Source: Arthrobacter nitrophenolicus
GTDB taxonomy: Bacteria; Actinomycetota; Actinomycetes; Actinomycetales; Micrococcaceae
Assembly (NCBI RefSeq): GCF_000332815.1
Contig: NZ_AOFD01000008.1
Span: 1-64,000 of the forward strand
Direction of reading: 5' to 3'
Length of the DNA: 64,000 bases
Positions 1 to 9,188 of the stretch are shown one piece after another. Numbering within the stretch: position 1 is the stretch's first letter; every line of letters starts with the position of its first letter. The notes beneath the pieces are model-generated. The model was not told where the DNA came from. It did not search any database and worked only from the letters and a program-made list of their open reading frames with translations. The position numbers and the translations under genes were made by a program.

Positions 1-41
1 TTCTCCACGGAAGGCGCCGGACGTCGTCGTACTTCTGCTTG

Positions 42-524
42 CTAAACCTTGGCGCTGCTCAGCAGTTCGTCGAGCCGCTCGTAGCCCTCGCTCAGGCCGC
101 CCTCCATGCCGGACTGGGCCATCCCGTCCCGGGCTTCCTGGCTGGGGTAGACCGAGTGTCCGCGCAGCCGCGTCCGGCCGTTGCCCAGGTCCTCGAACGT
201 CATGAATTCCAGGCTCACGACGTCTGGGTAGCCGCCGAACTCGAAGGTCTGGATGGCGAATTCGTTCTCGCGCACCGTATGGAAGATGCCCTTGAACTCG
301 TAGGGGACACCTTCCGGTCCCGTGTGCAGGTAGCTGTAGCTGCCTCCGGTCCGGAAGTCGTAGTGGTCGATGTCCATCTTGTAGCCCCGCGGGCCGAGCC
401 ACTGCACAATCAGGTCCGGCTCCTTGTGGGCCCGGAACACGTCCGCGACGGGGAAATCGAACTCGCGCTCGTAGTCGATGAAGGGGACGCCTTCGGGGAC
501 GGAGAGCTTCAGTGCGTTGGTCAT
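42..524 (-). CDS. SRPBCC (AHSA1-like) domain protein
   Basis: A 160-residue protein of the START/Bet v1-like SRPBCC superfamily, AHSA1-like branch. Features seen: an N-terminal FDFPVADVFRAHKEPDLIVQW segment, then WLGPRGYKMD, a central GGSYSYLHTGPEG strand pair and a C-terminal amphipathic helix (GLSEGYERLDELL), which together outline the helix-grip fold. These proteins bind small hydrophobic ligands, but the ligand cannot be predicted. The start overlaps the stop of the upstream ArsR gene by 4 nt (ATGA), so the pair is translationally coupled. ArsR plus SRPBCC is a recurrent two-gene arrangement. The family call is confident, the function unknown. Confidence 0.88.
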   Translation of the reverse strand: MTNALKLSVPEGVPFIDYEREFDFPVADVFRAHKEPDLIVQWLGPRGYKMDIDHYDFRTGGSYSYLHTGPEGVPYEFKGIFHTVRENEFAIQTFEFGGYPDVVSLEFMTFEDLGNGRTRLRGHSVYPSQEARDGMAQSGMEGGLSEGYERLDELLSSAKV

Positions 525-880
525 TTCTTGTCCTTTGCCTTGGCGCCGTCATGCCCGGCGCTGGATTGAAGCACGGCATCCAGGCTGCGGAACTGCCCCT
601 CGCGGACCAGCCTGTACTGGTCGATCCAGGCGGTGAGCGCCTCCAGCCGTGCGGGATTCAGGTGGACGGGCCTGCGCTGGGCGTCCCTGGTGCGGGTGAC
701 AAGCTGCGCCTGCTCGAGGACCTGGATGTGCTTCGAAACTGCCTGTTTGGAAATTTCGAATGGTTCCGCCAGTTCATTCACGGTGGCCGGGCCCCGGCTG
801 AGCCGGGCAATGATGCTCCGCCGGACAGGATCGGCCAGGGCCATAAAGGCCGAGTCCAATGCCATGTTGTCGGAGTCCAT
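521..880 (-). CDS. ArsR-family transcriptional regulator
   Basis: A 119-residue winged-helix protein. The ArsR HTH is clear: DPVRRSIIARLSRGPATVNELAEPF followed by the recognition helix in EISKQAVSKHIQVLEQAQLV and a wing ending in RRPVHLNP. No CxC metal-binding motif is visible, so metal sensing is unlikely; this fits the subgroup paired with SRPBCC proteins. It is first in a two-gene operon, and the partner ATG overlaps its stop. A short inverted repeat upstream (911-924) is the likely autoregulatory site. Confidence 0.9.
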   Translation of the reverse strand: MDSDNMALDSAFMALADPVRRSIIARLSRGPATVNELAEPFEISKQAVSKHIQVLEQAQLVTRTRDAQRRPVHLNPARLEALTAWIDQYRLVREGQFRSLDAVLQSSAGHDGAKAKDKK

Positions 881-910
881 AGCGGCTTTCTAATCAACTA
901 ACTGCTTTAT

Positions 911-924
911 CAACCTATTGGTTG
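911..924. promoter_or_regulatory. Candidate ArsR operator
   Basis: CAACCTATTGGTTG is a 5-bp-arm perfect inverted repeat with a 4-bp centre in the AT-rich gap upstream of the ArsR gene. A related half-site (CAACTAACTG) lies just downstream towards the gene. Operator function is inferred from position and symmetry only. Confidence 0.4.
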
Positions 925-986
925 TTTAAGACTACGCCTGGCGGTTCGTGGATTCAATACCCAACCCGTCGATTTCTGGGGGATCC

Positions 987-1025
987 TTGTTCCATCTTCC
1001 ACAGCTTTGTTAGTATGTCAGGACA
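987..1025 (+). promoter_or_regulatory. Promoter of tautomerase gene with inositol-type operator box
   Basis: A TTGTTC -35 (987-992) and a TAGTAT -10 (1011-1016) are separated by 18 bp. The imperfect palindrome TGTCAGGACA (1016-1025) overlaps the end of the -10. Related boxes occur upstream of iolC, the sugar ABC operon and gntR in this window. A repressor bound here would block transcription, so the tautomerase may belong to the inositol regulon. Inference from sequence only. Confidence 0.5.
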
Positions 1026-1045
1026 AATAAATGAAGGAGATCAAC

Positions 1046-1474
1046 GTGCCTCTTGTCCGCATTGACGTCAATGAAGGGCGCACCGCCGCGGAACTGCAGA
1101 CGCTCAGTCGCGGAATCCACGACGCCATCCTGGCAGAGTATGGAATTCCGGAGCGGGACTACTTTCACATCCTGACCGAGCATCCGCAGGGGCAGATCTT
1201 CGCCCAGGATGCCGGCCTCGGGTTCGAGCGCACCAGGGGAGTGGTCATGATCCAGATCTTCACCCAAGGCGGCCGCTCCCAGGAGGCCAAGCAGCGGCTC
1301 TTCGCGGCGGTGGCAGAAAAGCTGGCCGGCGTGGGCGTTTCCGGCGAGGACGTCTTTATCGGGTATGTCGAAAATACTGCCGGCGACTGGTCGTTCGGCT
1401 TCGGGCGGGCGCAATACGTCACGGGCGAGCTGGCGGTTCCGAAGAAATGCGGCCCCGCCGGAAGAACCAAATAA
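1046..1474 (+). CDS. Tautomerase-family protein (4-oxalocrotonate tautomerase superfamily)
   Basis: A 142-residue protein. I chose the GTG at 1046, not the ATG at 1031. The ribosome-binding site AAGGAG lies inside the longer version at a proper distance from the GTG, and this start places Pro directly after the initiator (PLVRIDV). Pro-1 is the catalytic base of this superfamily. The length is about twice that of classical 4-OT, as in Tautomerase_2/MSAD-like proteins. Substrate unknown. Its promoter carries the operator box shared with the iol genes, so a keto-enol isomerisation linked to inositol or another carbohydrate is possible but unproven. Confidence 0.8.
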   Translation: MPLVRIDVNEGRTAAELQTLSRGIHDAILAEYGIPERDYFHILTEHPQGQIFAQDAGLGFERTRGVVMIQIFTQGGRSQEAKQRLFAAVAEKLAGVGVSGEDVFIGYVENTAGDWSFGFGRAQYVTGELAVPKKCGPAGRTK

Positions 1475-1489
1475 CGCTTGTTGTAAGTA

Positions 1490-1535
1490 TGTCAGTACAA
1501 ACTTTTGACAGGACATTGGTTTTGGGGCAAAGTAT
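1490..1535 (+). promoter_or_regulatory. iolC operon promoter with two operator boxes
   Basis: Two boxes of the local operator family lie in tandem: TGTCAGTACA (1490-1499) and TGACAGGACA (1506-1515). The second overlaps a consensus -35, TTGACA (1505-1510). A weak -10 follows (CAAAGT at 1528-1533 with 17-bp spacing, or AAGTAT at 1530-1535 with 19-bp spacing). Binding here would occlude the -35, consistent with repression relieved by an inositol intermediate. The GntR protein at 20620-21359 is the best candidate binder. Confidence 0.55.
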
Positions 1536-1625
1536 TGCCATGTGGTCTCCACCACGGCATCCCAGCCCCGGAGTTCGTGTCCTGTCGAGGACAAGAGTTC
1601 CACACCAGAAAGGTCCGCGATTACC

Positions 1626-2642
1626 GTGACCCACGAGCTTCTCACGATCGGGCGCATCAGCGTTGATATCTACCCGAACGATATCGGGGTGGACCTGGAG
1701 GACGTCACGTCCTTCGGGAAATACCTTGGCGGTTCACCGGCGAACGTGGCTGTCGCCGCTGCCCGGCACGGCCGCCGCACCGGAGTCATCACCCGCACGG
1801 GTGATGATCCCTTCGGCACGTACCTGCACCGTGAACTTGCAAAGTTCGGCGTGGACGATTCGTTTGTCTCCCCGGTGCAGGCACTCCAGACGGCGGTCAC
1901 GTTCTGCGCAATCAAACCCGCTACGGACGAGTTCCCGCTGTACTTTTATGGCCGTTTCCCAACAGCTCCGGACCTGCAGATCAAGGCCGAGGAGTTGGAC
2001 CTGGACGCCATCCGCGAAGCCGGAATTTTCTGGTCCACAGTGACGGGCCTCTGCCAGGAACCCAGCCGCAGCGCGCATATTGCCGCGCACGAGGCGCGCC
2101 CGCGGACCGGCCTGGCTGAAGGCCAGTTCACCGTCCTGGACCTGGACTACCGGCCGATGTTCTGGGCGTCAGAGGAAGAGGCCCGCGCCGAGGTCGCCAA
2201 CGTCCTGCCGCACGTCACGGTGGCCATCGGCAACGATAAGGAATGCGCGGTTGCCGTTGGTGAGGGCACTCCGGACGAGCAGGCGGACCGCTTGTTGGCC
2301 GCCGGCGTCGAGATCGCTGTCGTCAAACTCGGAGCCGAGGGCGTGATGGCAAAGACACGCAGCGAACGGGTGGTGTCCGCCCCGGTTCCGGTAGAAACCG
2401 TCAACGGGCTGGGCGCCGGTGACTCCTTCGGCGGCGCGTTCTGCCACGGTCTCCTGTCCGGCTGGCCGCTGGCCCAGGTCCTGGACTACGCCAACGCCTC
2501 GGGTGCCATCGTCGCATCCCGGCTGTCCTGCGCTGATGCCATGCCGACGCCGGACGAGGTCACCTCGCTGCTGGCCGAACGCGGCCGCGCTGTCCCGGGC
2601 ACGGTTCCCGGTGTTGCCATTCCTGAAGGAGCTTCCCTGTGA
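1626..2642 (+). CDS. iolC: 5-dehydro-2-deoxygluconokinase IolC
   Basis: A PfkB/ribokinase-family sugar kinase of 338 residues from the GTG at 1626 (VTHELLTIGRISVDIYPND). Seen: the N-terminal GRISVD strand, the PfkB signature GGSPANVAVAAARHG and the C-terminal catalytic GLGAGDSFGGAFCHG with the Asp base. IolC phosphorylates 2-deoxy-5-keto-gluconate to DKGP in inositol catabolism. An ATG at 1542 would add 28 residues not typical of the family. Its stop overlaps the next start (GTGA). First gene of the iol operon. Confidence 0.93.
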   Translation: MTHELLTIGRISVDIYPNDIGVDLEDVTSFGKYLGGSPANVAVAAARHGRRTGVITRTGDDPFGTYLHRELAKFGVDDSFVSPVQALQTAVTFCAIKPATDEFPLYFYGRFPTAPDLQIKAEELDLDAIREAGIFWSTVTGLCQEPSRSAHIAAHEARPRTGLAEGQFTVLDLDYRPMFWASEEEARAEVANVLPHVTVAIGNDKECAVAVGEGTPDEQADRLLAAGVEIAVVKLGAEGVMAKTRSERVVSAPVPVETVNGLGAGDSFGGAFCHGLLSGWPLAQVLDYANASGAIVASRLSCADAMPTPDEVTSLLAERGRAVPGTVPGVAIPEGASL

Positions 2643-3575
2643 CCCTCACCCCGATCGCCTCGAACAATGCCGTGGATGATGACCCGCGCCGTTATGAGCA
2701 CCTGAGCACCATCCGCCTTGAGGATCCGGAAGCCATCGCCCGGGCTGCCACGTCCCGCCGCCGCCACCCCGGGCTGAAGTCCGGCCGGCAGAACTTCATC
2801 GTCGCCGCTGACCATCCGGCCCGCGGTGCCCTCGCGGTAGGAAATGATCCGGTAGCGATGGCGGACCGCCGCCAGTTGCTGGACCGCCTGCAGATTGCGC
2901 TGGCCAACCCCGCCGTGAACGGTGTCCTGGCGTCCCCGGACATCATGGACGACCTGCTCCTGCTGGGCGCCCTGGACGGAAAACTGGTGTTCGGCTCGAT
3001 GAACCGGGGTGGCCTCGCCGGCCTGGTCAACGAGTTCGATGACCGCTTCACCGGCCACACAGCGGCCGCCCTGGAAGCGCTTGGTGCTGACGGCGGAAAG
3101 ATGCTGACCCGTATCTGCCTGGGAGATCCGGACACCGTGGTGACGCTGGAGCTACCGCCAAGGCCATCGACTCCTTGGCCGAGCGTAAGCTGATCGCATG
3201 GTGGAACCCTTCCTGTCGGTCCGGGAAAACGGCCGCGTCCGCAATGACCTGTCCACCAACGCGGTCATCAAGTCGATCGCCATCGCCGAAGGCCTCGGTT
3301 CCACCAGCGCCTACACGTGGATGAAGCTGCCGGTGGTCGCTGACATGGAACGCGTCATGGCCGCCACCACCATGCCCACCGTGCTGCTGGGCGGCGACCC
3401 GGAAGGAACCCAGGACGAGGTCTTCTCCAGCTGGCAGGCTGCCCTGGCGCTGCCGGGTGTCCAGGGCCTGACCGTCGGACGCACCCTGCTTTACCCCCAG
3501 GACGGGGACGTCGCCGGCGCCGTCGCCACGGCTGCCTCGTTGCTGCACCACACCACAGAAATCCCGGAGAACTAG
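2639..3575 (+). CDS. Cgl0159-type (beta/alpha)8 aldolase-like protein (two base losses)
   Basis: Reads as a protein of about 312 residues once two single-base losses are repaired: one G near 3152 (LEATAKAIDSLAERK restored) and one A near 3197 (LIAMVEPFLS restored). It belongs to the actinobacterial Cgl0159-like (beta/alpha)8 family that sits beside iolC. Visible segments are NFIVAADHPARGAL, SPDIMDDLLLLGAL, GGLAGLVNEFDDRFTGH and TVLLGGDPEGTQ. By context it probably cleaves DKGP to malonic semialdehyde and DHAP, since no IolJ-type aldolase is seen in the cluster. The role is inferred. GTG start overlapping the iolC stop. Confidence 0.75.
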
Positions 3576-3577
3576 CC

Positions 3578-5533
3578 ATGGGAACAAAAACAGGAACCCG
3601 CAGAATAACGGTGGCCCAGGCCGTCGTCGAATACCTCTCCAAGCAGTACACCGTGGACACGGTCAACGGCGTTGACTACCGGGAGCGGCTGATCCCGGGA
3701 ACGTTCGGCATCTTCGGGCACGGCAACGTGGCCGGTGTGGGCCAGGCGCTGAAGCAGTACCAGCAGCTTGACCCGACGATCATGCCGTACTACCAGGGCC
3801 GGAACGAACAAGCCCAGGTCCACCAGGCCGTCGGGTACGCCCGGCACACGCGCCGCCGGCAGACCTTCGCGATCAGCACCTCGATCGGCCCGGGTTCGTC
3901 CAACCTGCTGACCGGTGCTGCGCTGGCCACCACCAACCGGCTGCCGGTGCTGCTGCTGCCCTCCGACACGTTCGCCACCCGCGCCGCTGACCCTGTGCTG
4001 CAGCAACTGGAGCAGCCCTACGCGTACGACATCACCGTCAACGACGCGTTCCGTCCGCTGTCGAAGTTCTTCGACCGGGTCAACCGGCCGGAGCAGCTGT
4101 TTTCCGCGTTCCACCACGGCCTGCGCGTCCTGACCGACCCGGCCGAAACCGGCGCCGTGACCATCTCGCTGCCGCAGGACGTCCAGGCCGAGGCGTTCGA
4201 TGTGCCCGATGAGTTCCTGGCCGAGCGGGAATGGCGGATCCGCCGGCCCGACGCCGACGATCAGGATATTGCCCGCGCCGCAGCAGCCATCAGGGCTGCG
4301 AAGCGGCCCCTGGTCATCGCGGGCGGCGGCGTCCTGTACGCCTACGCCGCGGATGAGCTTGCCAGGTTCGTGGAGCTGACCGGGATCCCGGTAGGCAACA
4401 CCCAGGCAGGCGTCGGCGTCCTGCCCTGGGACCACGCCCAGTCCCTCGGCGCGATCGGCTCCACCGGCACGACGGCGGCGAACGCCATCGCCGCCGAAGC
4501 GGACCTGGTCATCGGCATCGGCACCCGCTACGAGGACTTCACCACCGCGTCCCGGACCGCGTTCCAGAACCCGGACGTGAAGTTCATCAACATCAACGTC
4601 GCCGCGATCGACGCGTACAAGCACGGCACCACGCTGCCGATCGTCGCCGACGCCCGCAAGGCCCTGGCCAAGCTCAACGCAGCCCTGGGCGGCTACCGGG
4701 TCGGCGCCGACCTGGAGCAGAAGGTCGCGGCGGAGAAGCAGCGGTGGAACACCACCGTGGACGAGGTGTTCGACACCCGCCACACCCCGCTGCCGGCGCA
4801 GAACGAGATCATCGGCGCCACTTCCCGCGCCATGGACGCGAAGGATGTGGTGATCTGTGCAGCGGGGTCACTGCCTGGCGACCTGCACAAGATGTGGCGG
4901 GTCCGTGACCCGTTCGGCTACCACGTGGAATACGCATACTCCTGCATGGGCTACGAAATCCCCGGCGGCCTGGGCGTCAAGCGCGCGGCGCTGGCTGAAG
5001 CCGCCAACGGCGGAACCCAGCGCGACGTCGTCGTTATGGTGGGGGACGGCTCCTATCTGATGATGCACACCGAACTGGTCACCGCCGTCGCCGAACGGAT
5101 CAAGCTGATCGTGGTCCTGATCCAGAACCACGGCTACGCCTCCATCGGATCCCTCTCCGAATCCCTGGGATCGCAGCGGTTCGGCACCCAGTACCGCGCG
5201 CTGAACCAGGAACAGCACAGCTTCGACGAAGGCGACACCCTGCCGGTGGACCTGGCCCTGAACGCCGAGTCCCTGGGTGTGAAGGTCATCCGCGTGGAGC
5301 CGGGGGAGAAGGTCATCGCCGAACTCGAACAGGCGATCCGCGATGCCAAGGCCGCACCCGAGGGCACCGGGCCCATCCTGATCCACGTCGAATCCGACCC
5401 GCTGCTGGACGCCCCGTCCTCCGAGTCCTGGTGGGATGTTCCCGTCTCCCAGGTCTCCGAACTGGACTCCACGAAACAGGCCTTCCAGACCTACACCGAC
5501 CACAAAGCCCGCCAGCGCAAACTGCTCGGCTGA
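3578..5533 (+). CDS. iolD: 3D-(3,5/4)-trihydroxycyclohexane-1,2-dione hydrolase IolD
   Basis: A 651-residue ThDP-dependent enzyme, intact here. It opens the ring of trihydroxycyclohexanedione to 5-deoxyglucuronate. Seen: an N-terminal Pyr domain with FGIFGHGNVAGVGQAL and the QAQVHQAVGYA helix, a central domain, and a C-terminal ThDP motif GDGSYLMMHTELVTA followed by QNHGYASIG. The ATG starts 2 nt after the aldolase stop, so it is in the same operon. The length matches the family (about 640 residues). Confidence 0.96.
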   Translation: MGTKTGTRRITVAQAVVEYLSKQYTVDTVNGVDYRERLIPGTFGIFGHGNVAGVGQALKQYQQLDPTIMPYYQGRNEQAQVHQAVGYARHTRRRQTFAISTSIGPGSSNLLTGAALATTNRLPVLLLPSDTFATRAADPVLQQLEQPYAYDITVNDAFRPLSKFFDRVNRPEQLFSAFHHGLRVLTDPAETGAVTISLPQDVQAEAFDVPDEFLAEREWRIRRPDADDQDIARAAAAIRAAKRPLVIAGGGVLYAYAADELARFVELTGIPVGNTQAGVGVLPWDHAQSLGAIGSTGTTAANAIAAEADLVIGIGTRYEDFTTASRTAFQNPDVKFININVAAIDAYKHGTTLPIVADARKALAKLNAALGGYRVGADLEQKVAAEKQRWNTTVDEVFDTRHTPLPAQNEIIGATSRAMDAKDVVICAAGSLPGDLHKMWRVRDPFGYHVEYAYSCMGYEIPGGLGVKRAALAEAANGGTQRDVVVMVGDGSYLMMHTELVTAVAERIKLIVVLIQNHGYASIGSLSESLGSQRFGTQYRALNQEQHSFDEGDTLPVDLALNAESLGVKVIRVEPGEKVIAELEQAIRDAKAAPEGTGPILIHVESDPLLDAPSSESWWDVPVSQVSELDSTKQAFQTYTDHKARQRKLLG

Positions 5534-5563
5534 CCTCCTTTCCATCACTCAAGGAAGAGCCCC

Positions 5564-7077
5564 ATGACTGCCACCACCACCGAAACCACTGTCATCAACC
5601 ACTTCATCAACGGCGCCGAAACCGCCGGCGAGGGCGACCGCACTACGAACGTGTACAACCCGGCCACCGGCCAGGTCAGCGCAGAGCTGCGGCTGGCCAA
5701 CCGTGCCGACCTCGAAACTACGGTCGCTGCTGCCCGCAAGGCCGCCGACATCTGGGGTGATATCTCCCTGGCCAAGCGCACCGCCGTGCTGTTCAAGTTC
5801 CGCGAACTCGTCGCCGCCCACGTCGACGACCTCGCCGCGCTGATCACCGCAGAGCACGGCAAGGTCCTCTCCGACGCCAAGGGCGAGATCGGCCGTGGCC
5901 TGGAAGTCATCGAGTACGCCTGCGGCATCCCCACCCTGCTCAAGGGCGACTACTCGGACCAGGTCTCCACCGGCATCGACGTCTTCAACTTCCGCGAGCC
6001 GCTCGGCGTCGTCGCGGGCATCACGCCGTTCAACTTCCCCGTCATGGTGCCCTTGTGGATGGCCCCGATGGCCATCGCCACCGGCAACGCCTTCATCCTC
6101 AAACCCTCCGAACGCGACCCCTCCCCGTCGCTGCTGCTCGCCAGGCTCTGGAAGGAAGCCGGCCTGCCCGACGGCGTGTTCCAGGTCCTGCACGGCGACA
6201 AGGAAACCGTCGACGGGCTCCTGACCCACCCGGACGTGGACGGCATCTCCTTCGTCGGCTCCACCCCCATCGCCCAGTACGTCCACGAGACCGCCACCAA
6301 GCACGGCAAGCGCGTCCAGGCCCTGGGCGGGGCGAAGAACCACGCCATCGTCCTGCCCGACGCCGACCTGGACAACGCCGCCGACCACCTCGCCGCCGCC
6401 GCCTTCGGCTCCGCCGGCGAACGCTGCATGGCCATCTCCGTCGCCGTCGCCGTCGGGGACGCAGCGGACCTGATCGTCAAGAAGGTCGAAGAACGCGCCC
6501 TGGCCGTGAAGGTCAACAACGGCACCGCCCCCGACGCCGAAATGGGCCCGGTCATCACCCCCGCTCCAAGGAGCGCATCGTCCGGATCGTCACCGAAGCC
6601 GAAGCCGCCGGCGCGGCCATGGTCGTGGACGGCCGCGACCTCGTGGTCCCCGGCCACGAAGATGGCTTCTGGGTGGGCCCCACCGTCCTCGACCACGTCA
6701 AAACCGAAATGACCGCATACACCGAGGAAATCTTCGGCCCCGTCCTGGTCGTCGTCCGCGTCGACACCCTCGAGGACGGCATCGCACTGATCAACGCCAA
6801 CCCCTACGGCAACGGCACCGCCATCTTCACCTCCTCCGGCGCCGCAGCCCGGAAATTCCAGCGCTCCGTGACCGTGGGAATGATCGGCATCAATGTGCCC
6901 CTGCCCGTCCCGGTGGCCTACCACTCCTTCGGCGGCTGGAAAGCCTCCCTCTTCGGCGACAAGCACATCTACGGCCCCGAAGGCGTCTCCTTCTACACCC
7001 GCGGCAAGGTCATCACCTCCCGCTGGCCCGAAACCCACCACGCCTCCGGCGCCTCCTACAACTTCCCCTCCAACTAA
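5564..7077 (+). CDS. iolA: Methylmalonate-semialdehyde/malonate-semialdehyde dehydrogenase IolA (one base loss)
   Basis: A CoA-acylating aldehyde dehydrogenase of about 504 residues after restoring one C near 6566 (ITPASKERIVRIVTEA restored). It oxidises malonic semialdehyde to acetyl-CoA at the end of inositol catabolism. Seen: the NAD-binding segment TPFNFPVMVPLWM, FVGSTPIAQYV, the catalytic Cys in GSAGERCMAISVAV, and EIFGPVLVVVRVD late in the protein. RBS AAGGAAG is about 10 nt before the ATG. MmsA-type valine catabolism is the alternative role, but operon position favours inositol. Confidence 0.93.
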
Positions 7078-7085
7078 CGGCTTCC

Positions 7086-7107
7086 GGTGGTTGAGCCTGT
7101 CGAAACC
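7086..7107. repeat. Dispersed short repeat, copy 1
   Basis: The gap between iolA and iolE carries GGTTGAGCCTGTCGAAACC, also found at 41350-41418 (three copies) and, slightly diverged, at 46972-46995. This kind of short element is scattered through Micrococcaceae genomes. Here it lies inside an operon, directly before the iolE ribosome-binding site. Confidence 0.7.
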
Positions 7108-7124
7108 CTCCTAAGGAACTGACA

Positions 7125-8035
7125 ATGACTGAGAACAAGCTGATAATCGGTACCGCTCCGGACTCCTGGGGTGTCTGGTTCCCGGACGATCCCAAGCAGA
7201 CGCCGTGGGAGCGGTTCCTCGACGAGGTGGCCGAATCCGGCTACAAGTGGATCGAGCTCGGCCCCTACGGCTACCTCCCGACAGACCCCACCCGCCTGGC
7301 CGAAGAGCTGAAGCAGCGCGACCTCAAGGTCACGGCAGGTACAGTCTTCACCGCCTTCCACCGCGGCCTGGACCAGTGGGAAACCGCCTGGGAACCAGCC
7401 CGCAAGGTCGCCGAACTCACCGCGGCCATGGGCGGTGAACATATGGTGGTCATTCCGGCGATGTGGCGGGACGACGTCACCGGCGAAGCAGTGGAAAGCG
7501 GCACACTGAGCGACAAGGCCTGGAGCGACCTGTTCGCAGGCCACAACCGCCTTGGCAAGACCCTGCTGGAAGACTTCGGCCTGAATCAGCAGTTCCACTC
7601 CCACGCCGACTCCCACGTCGCGCCCAGGCCGACATCGAGACGCTGCTGGGCGCCACCGATCCGCAGTACCTGAACCTCTGCCTCGACACCGGACACGCCG
7701 AATACTGCGGAGCGTCCAGCCTGGACCTGATAAAGAACTACCCGGACCGGATCGGCTACCTGCACCTGAAGCAGATCAACCCGGAGATCCTCAAGAAGGT
7801 CAACGAGGAGAACATGACCTGGGCGGCAGCGAACCTGGCCGGCGTCATGACCGAACCCCCGAACGGGCTGCCGGACCTGCGCGCCGTCATTGAAGCGGTG
7901 GAGGCGCTGAACCGGCCCATCTTCGGCATCGTGGAGCAGGACATGTACCCCGTCGCGTTCGATGTGCCCATGCCCATCGCCAAGCGGACCCGGAACTACC
8001 TGCTCTCCTGCGGATCCCGTACTGCGGTCAACTGA
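7125..8035 (+). CDS. iolE: Myo-inosose-2 dehydratase IolE (one base loss)
   Basis: A TIM-barrel protein (sugar phosphate isomerase/epimerase fold) of about 303 residues when one G is restored near 7617 (SHVGAQADIETLLGATD). It dehydrates 2-keto-myo-inositol to the trihydroxycyclohexanedione used by IolD. Seen: N-terminal GTAPDSWGVW, the metal-site region FHSHADSHV, CLDTGHAEYCG and HLKQINPEIL, and a C-terminal VEQDMYP. RBS region AAGGAACTGACA before the ATG. It lies between iolA and iolG in the operon. Confidence 0.93.
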
Positions 8036-8068
8036 CCTCACCCACCACAGACATCGAAGGACAGAACA

Positions 8069-9082
8069 ATGACTGAAACCCTCCGCGTAGCCGTCATCGG
8101 TGCCGGACGCATGGGCGCCGACCACATCCAGCGCCTCAACAAGCGCATCCACGGCGCCGAAGTTGCCGCCGTCGTCGACGTCGACCTGGCGCGTGCGCAG
8201 GCCGCCGTCGAAGGCATCCCGGGCGCCGTCGCCCTGGCCGACGCCGAGGAAGCGCTCAACAACGGCGACGTCAACGCCGTCCTGATCGCAACCCCCGGAT
8301 TCCTGCACGAGGACATCCTGCTCAAGGCCATCGCCAAGGACATCCCCATCCTTTGCGAAAAGCCCCTGACCCCGGACGCCGAATCGGCCTGGAAGATTGT
8401 CCAGGCCGAGGTTGAGCTCGGCCGCAAGCGCATCCAGGTCGGCTTTATGCGCCGCTTCGACGCCGAATACGCCTCGCTGGGCAAGATCATCCGTGACCAC
8501 GAACTCGGTGAGCTGCTCATGCTGCACCACCAGCACCGCAACCCCTCCACGCCAGAGGGCTTCACCAACGAAATGCTGATCAACGACTCCGTGGTGCACG
8601 AGTTCGACGCCATCCGCTTCTTCACCGGCGAGGAAATCACCAGCGTCCAGGTCCGCCTTGGCAAGGCCAGCAGGAACGCCCCCTCCGGCCAGCACGATCC
8701 CCAGCACGTCCTGCTTGAAACCGAATCAGGTGTCCTGGCCGACGTCGAAATCTTCGTCAACGCCAAGTTCGGCTACGAGGTGGCCACCCAGGCGTCCTTC
8801 GAGGACGGCATTGTCAGCATCGGCGGGGACCAGGGTCCTTACACGCGCAGCGCCGGCCACTGGGGCGGCAACGTCACCCCCGGCTTCGAAGAACGCTTCG
8901 GTGCCGCATACGACGTCGAAATCCAGTCCTGGGTGGACGCGGCACTGAACGGTGAAATCGGCGGACCCTCGGCCTGGGATGGCTACGCCACCGCCGCCTG
9001 CTGCGAAGCCGGCGTTGAAGCGCAGAAGAACGGCGAAAAGGTGGCCGTGAAGCTGGCTGCCAAGCCGGACCTGTACAAGTAG
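8069..9082 (+). CDS. iolG: Inositol 2-dehydrogenase IolG
   Basis: A Gfo/Idh/MocA oxidoreductase of 337 residues that oxidises myo-inositol to 2-keto-myo-inositol with NAD+. Seen: the Rossmann motif VIGAGRMGADHI at the N-terminus, the ILCEKPLTPD active-site Lys motif at about residue 95, and the second-domain segment NDSVVHEFDAIRFF carrying the His/Asp pair. It is intact and follows iolE by 33 nt. Substrate specificity among inositol stereoisomers cannot be settled from sequence. Confidence 0.93.
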   Translation: MTETLRVAVIGAGRMGADHIQRLNKRIHGAEVAAVVDVDLARAQAAVEGIPGAVALADAEEALNNGDVNAVLIATPGFLHEDILLKAIAKDIPILCEKPLTPDAESAWKIVQAEVELGRKRIQVGFMRRFDAEYASLGKIIRDHELGELLMLHHQHRNPSTPEGFTNEMLINDSVVHEFDAIRFFTGEEITSVQVRLGKASRNAPSGQHDPQHVLLETESGVLADVEIFVNAKFGYEVATQASFEDGIVSIGGDQGPYTRSAGHWGGNVTPGFEERFGAAYDVEIQSWVDAALNGEIGGPSAWDGYATAACCEAGVEAQKNGEKVAVKLAAKPDLYK

Positions 9083-9091
9083 CCGCCGCTG

Positions 9092-9154
9092 GGAGTTTTG
9101 TCCAGATAAAGCGACTTCAGGGCGTTGCAGCCCGCCGTATCCGGACAAAACTCC
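9092..9154. repeat. Long inverted repeat between iolG and iolH
   Basis: GGAGTTTTGTCC (9092-9103) and GGACAAAACTCC (9143-9154) are perfect 12-bp complements. With one mismatch the pairing extends a further five positions inwards (GATA/TATC), leaving a loop of about 30 nt. It could be a terminator-like or RNA-stabilising stem, or a dispersed repeat unit. No U-tract follows. Confidence 0.65.
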
Positions 9155-9188
9155 TTCAGTCTTACTGTTCCACGATGGAGTGTTTTAC

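Noticed and set aside
1..41. A gene at the left edge of the window
   Set aside because: Only a short stretch before the first stop of the SRPBCC gene; no frame can be supported.
3572..4783. 403-residue minus-strand frame
   Set aside because: Antisense to iolD with low-complexity Gly/Val/Arg content; no recognisable domain.
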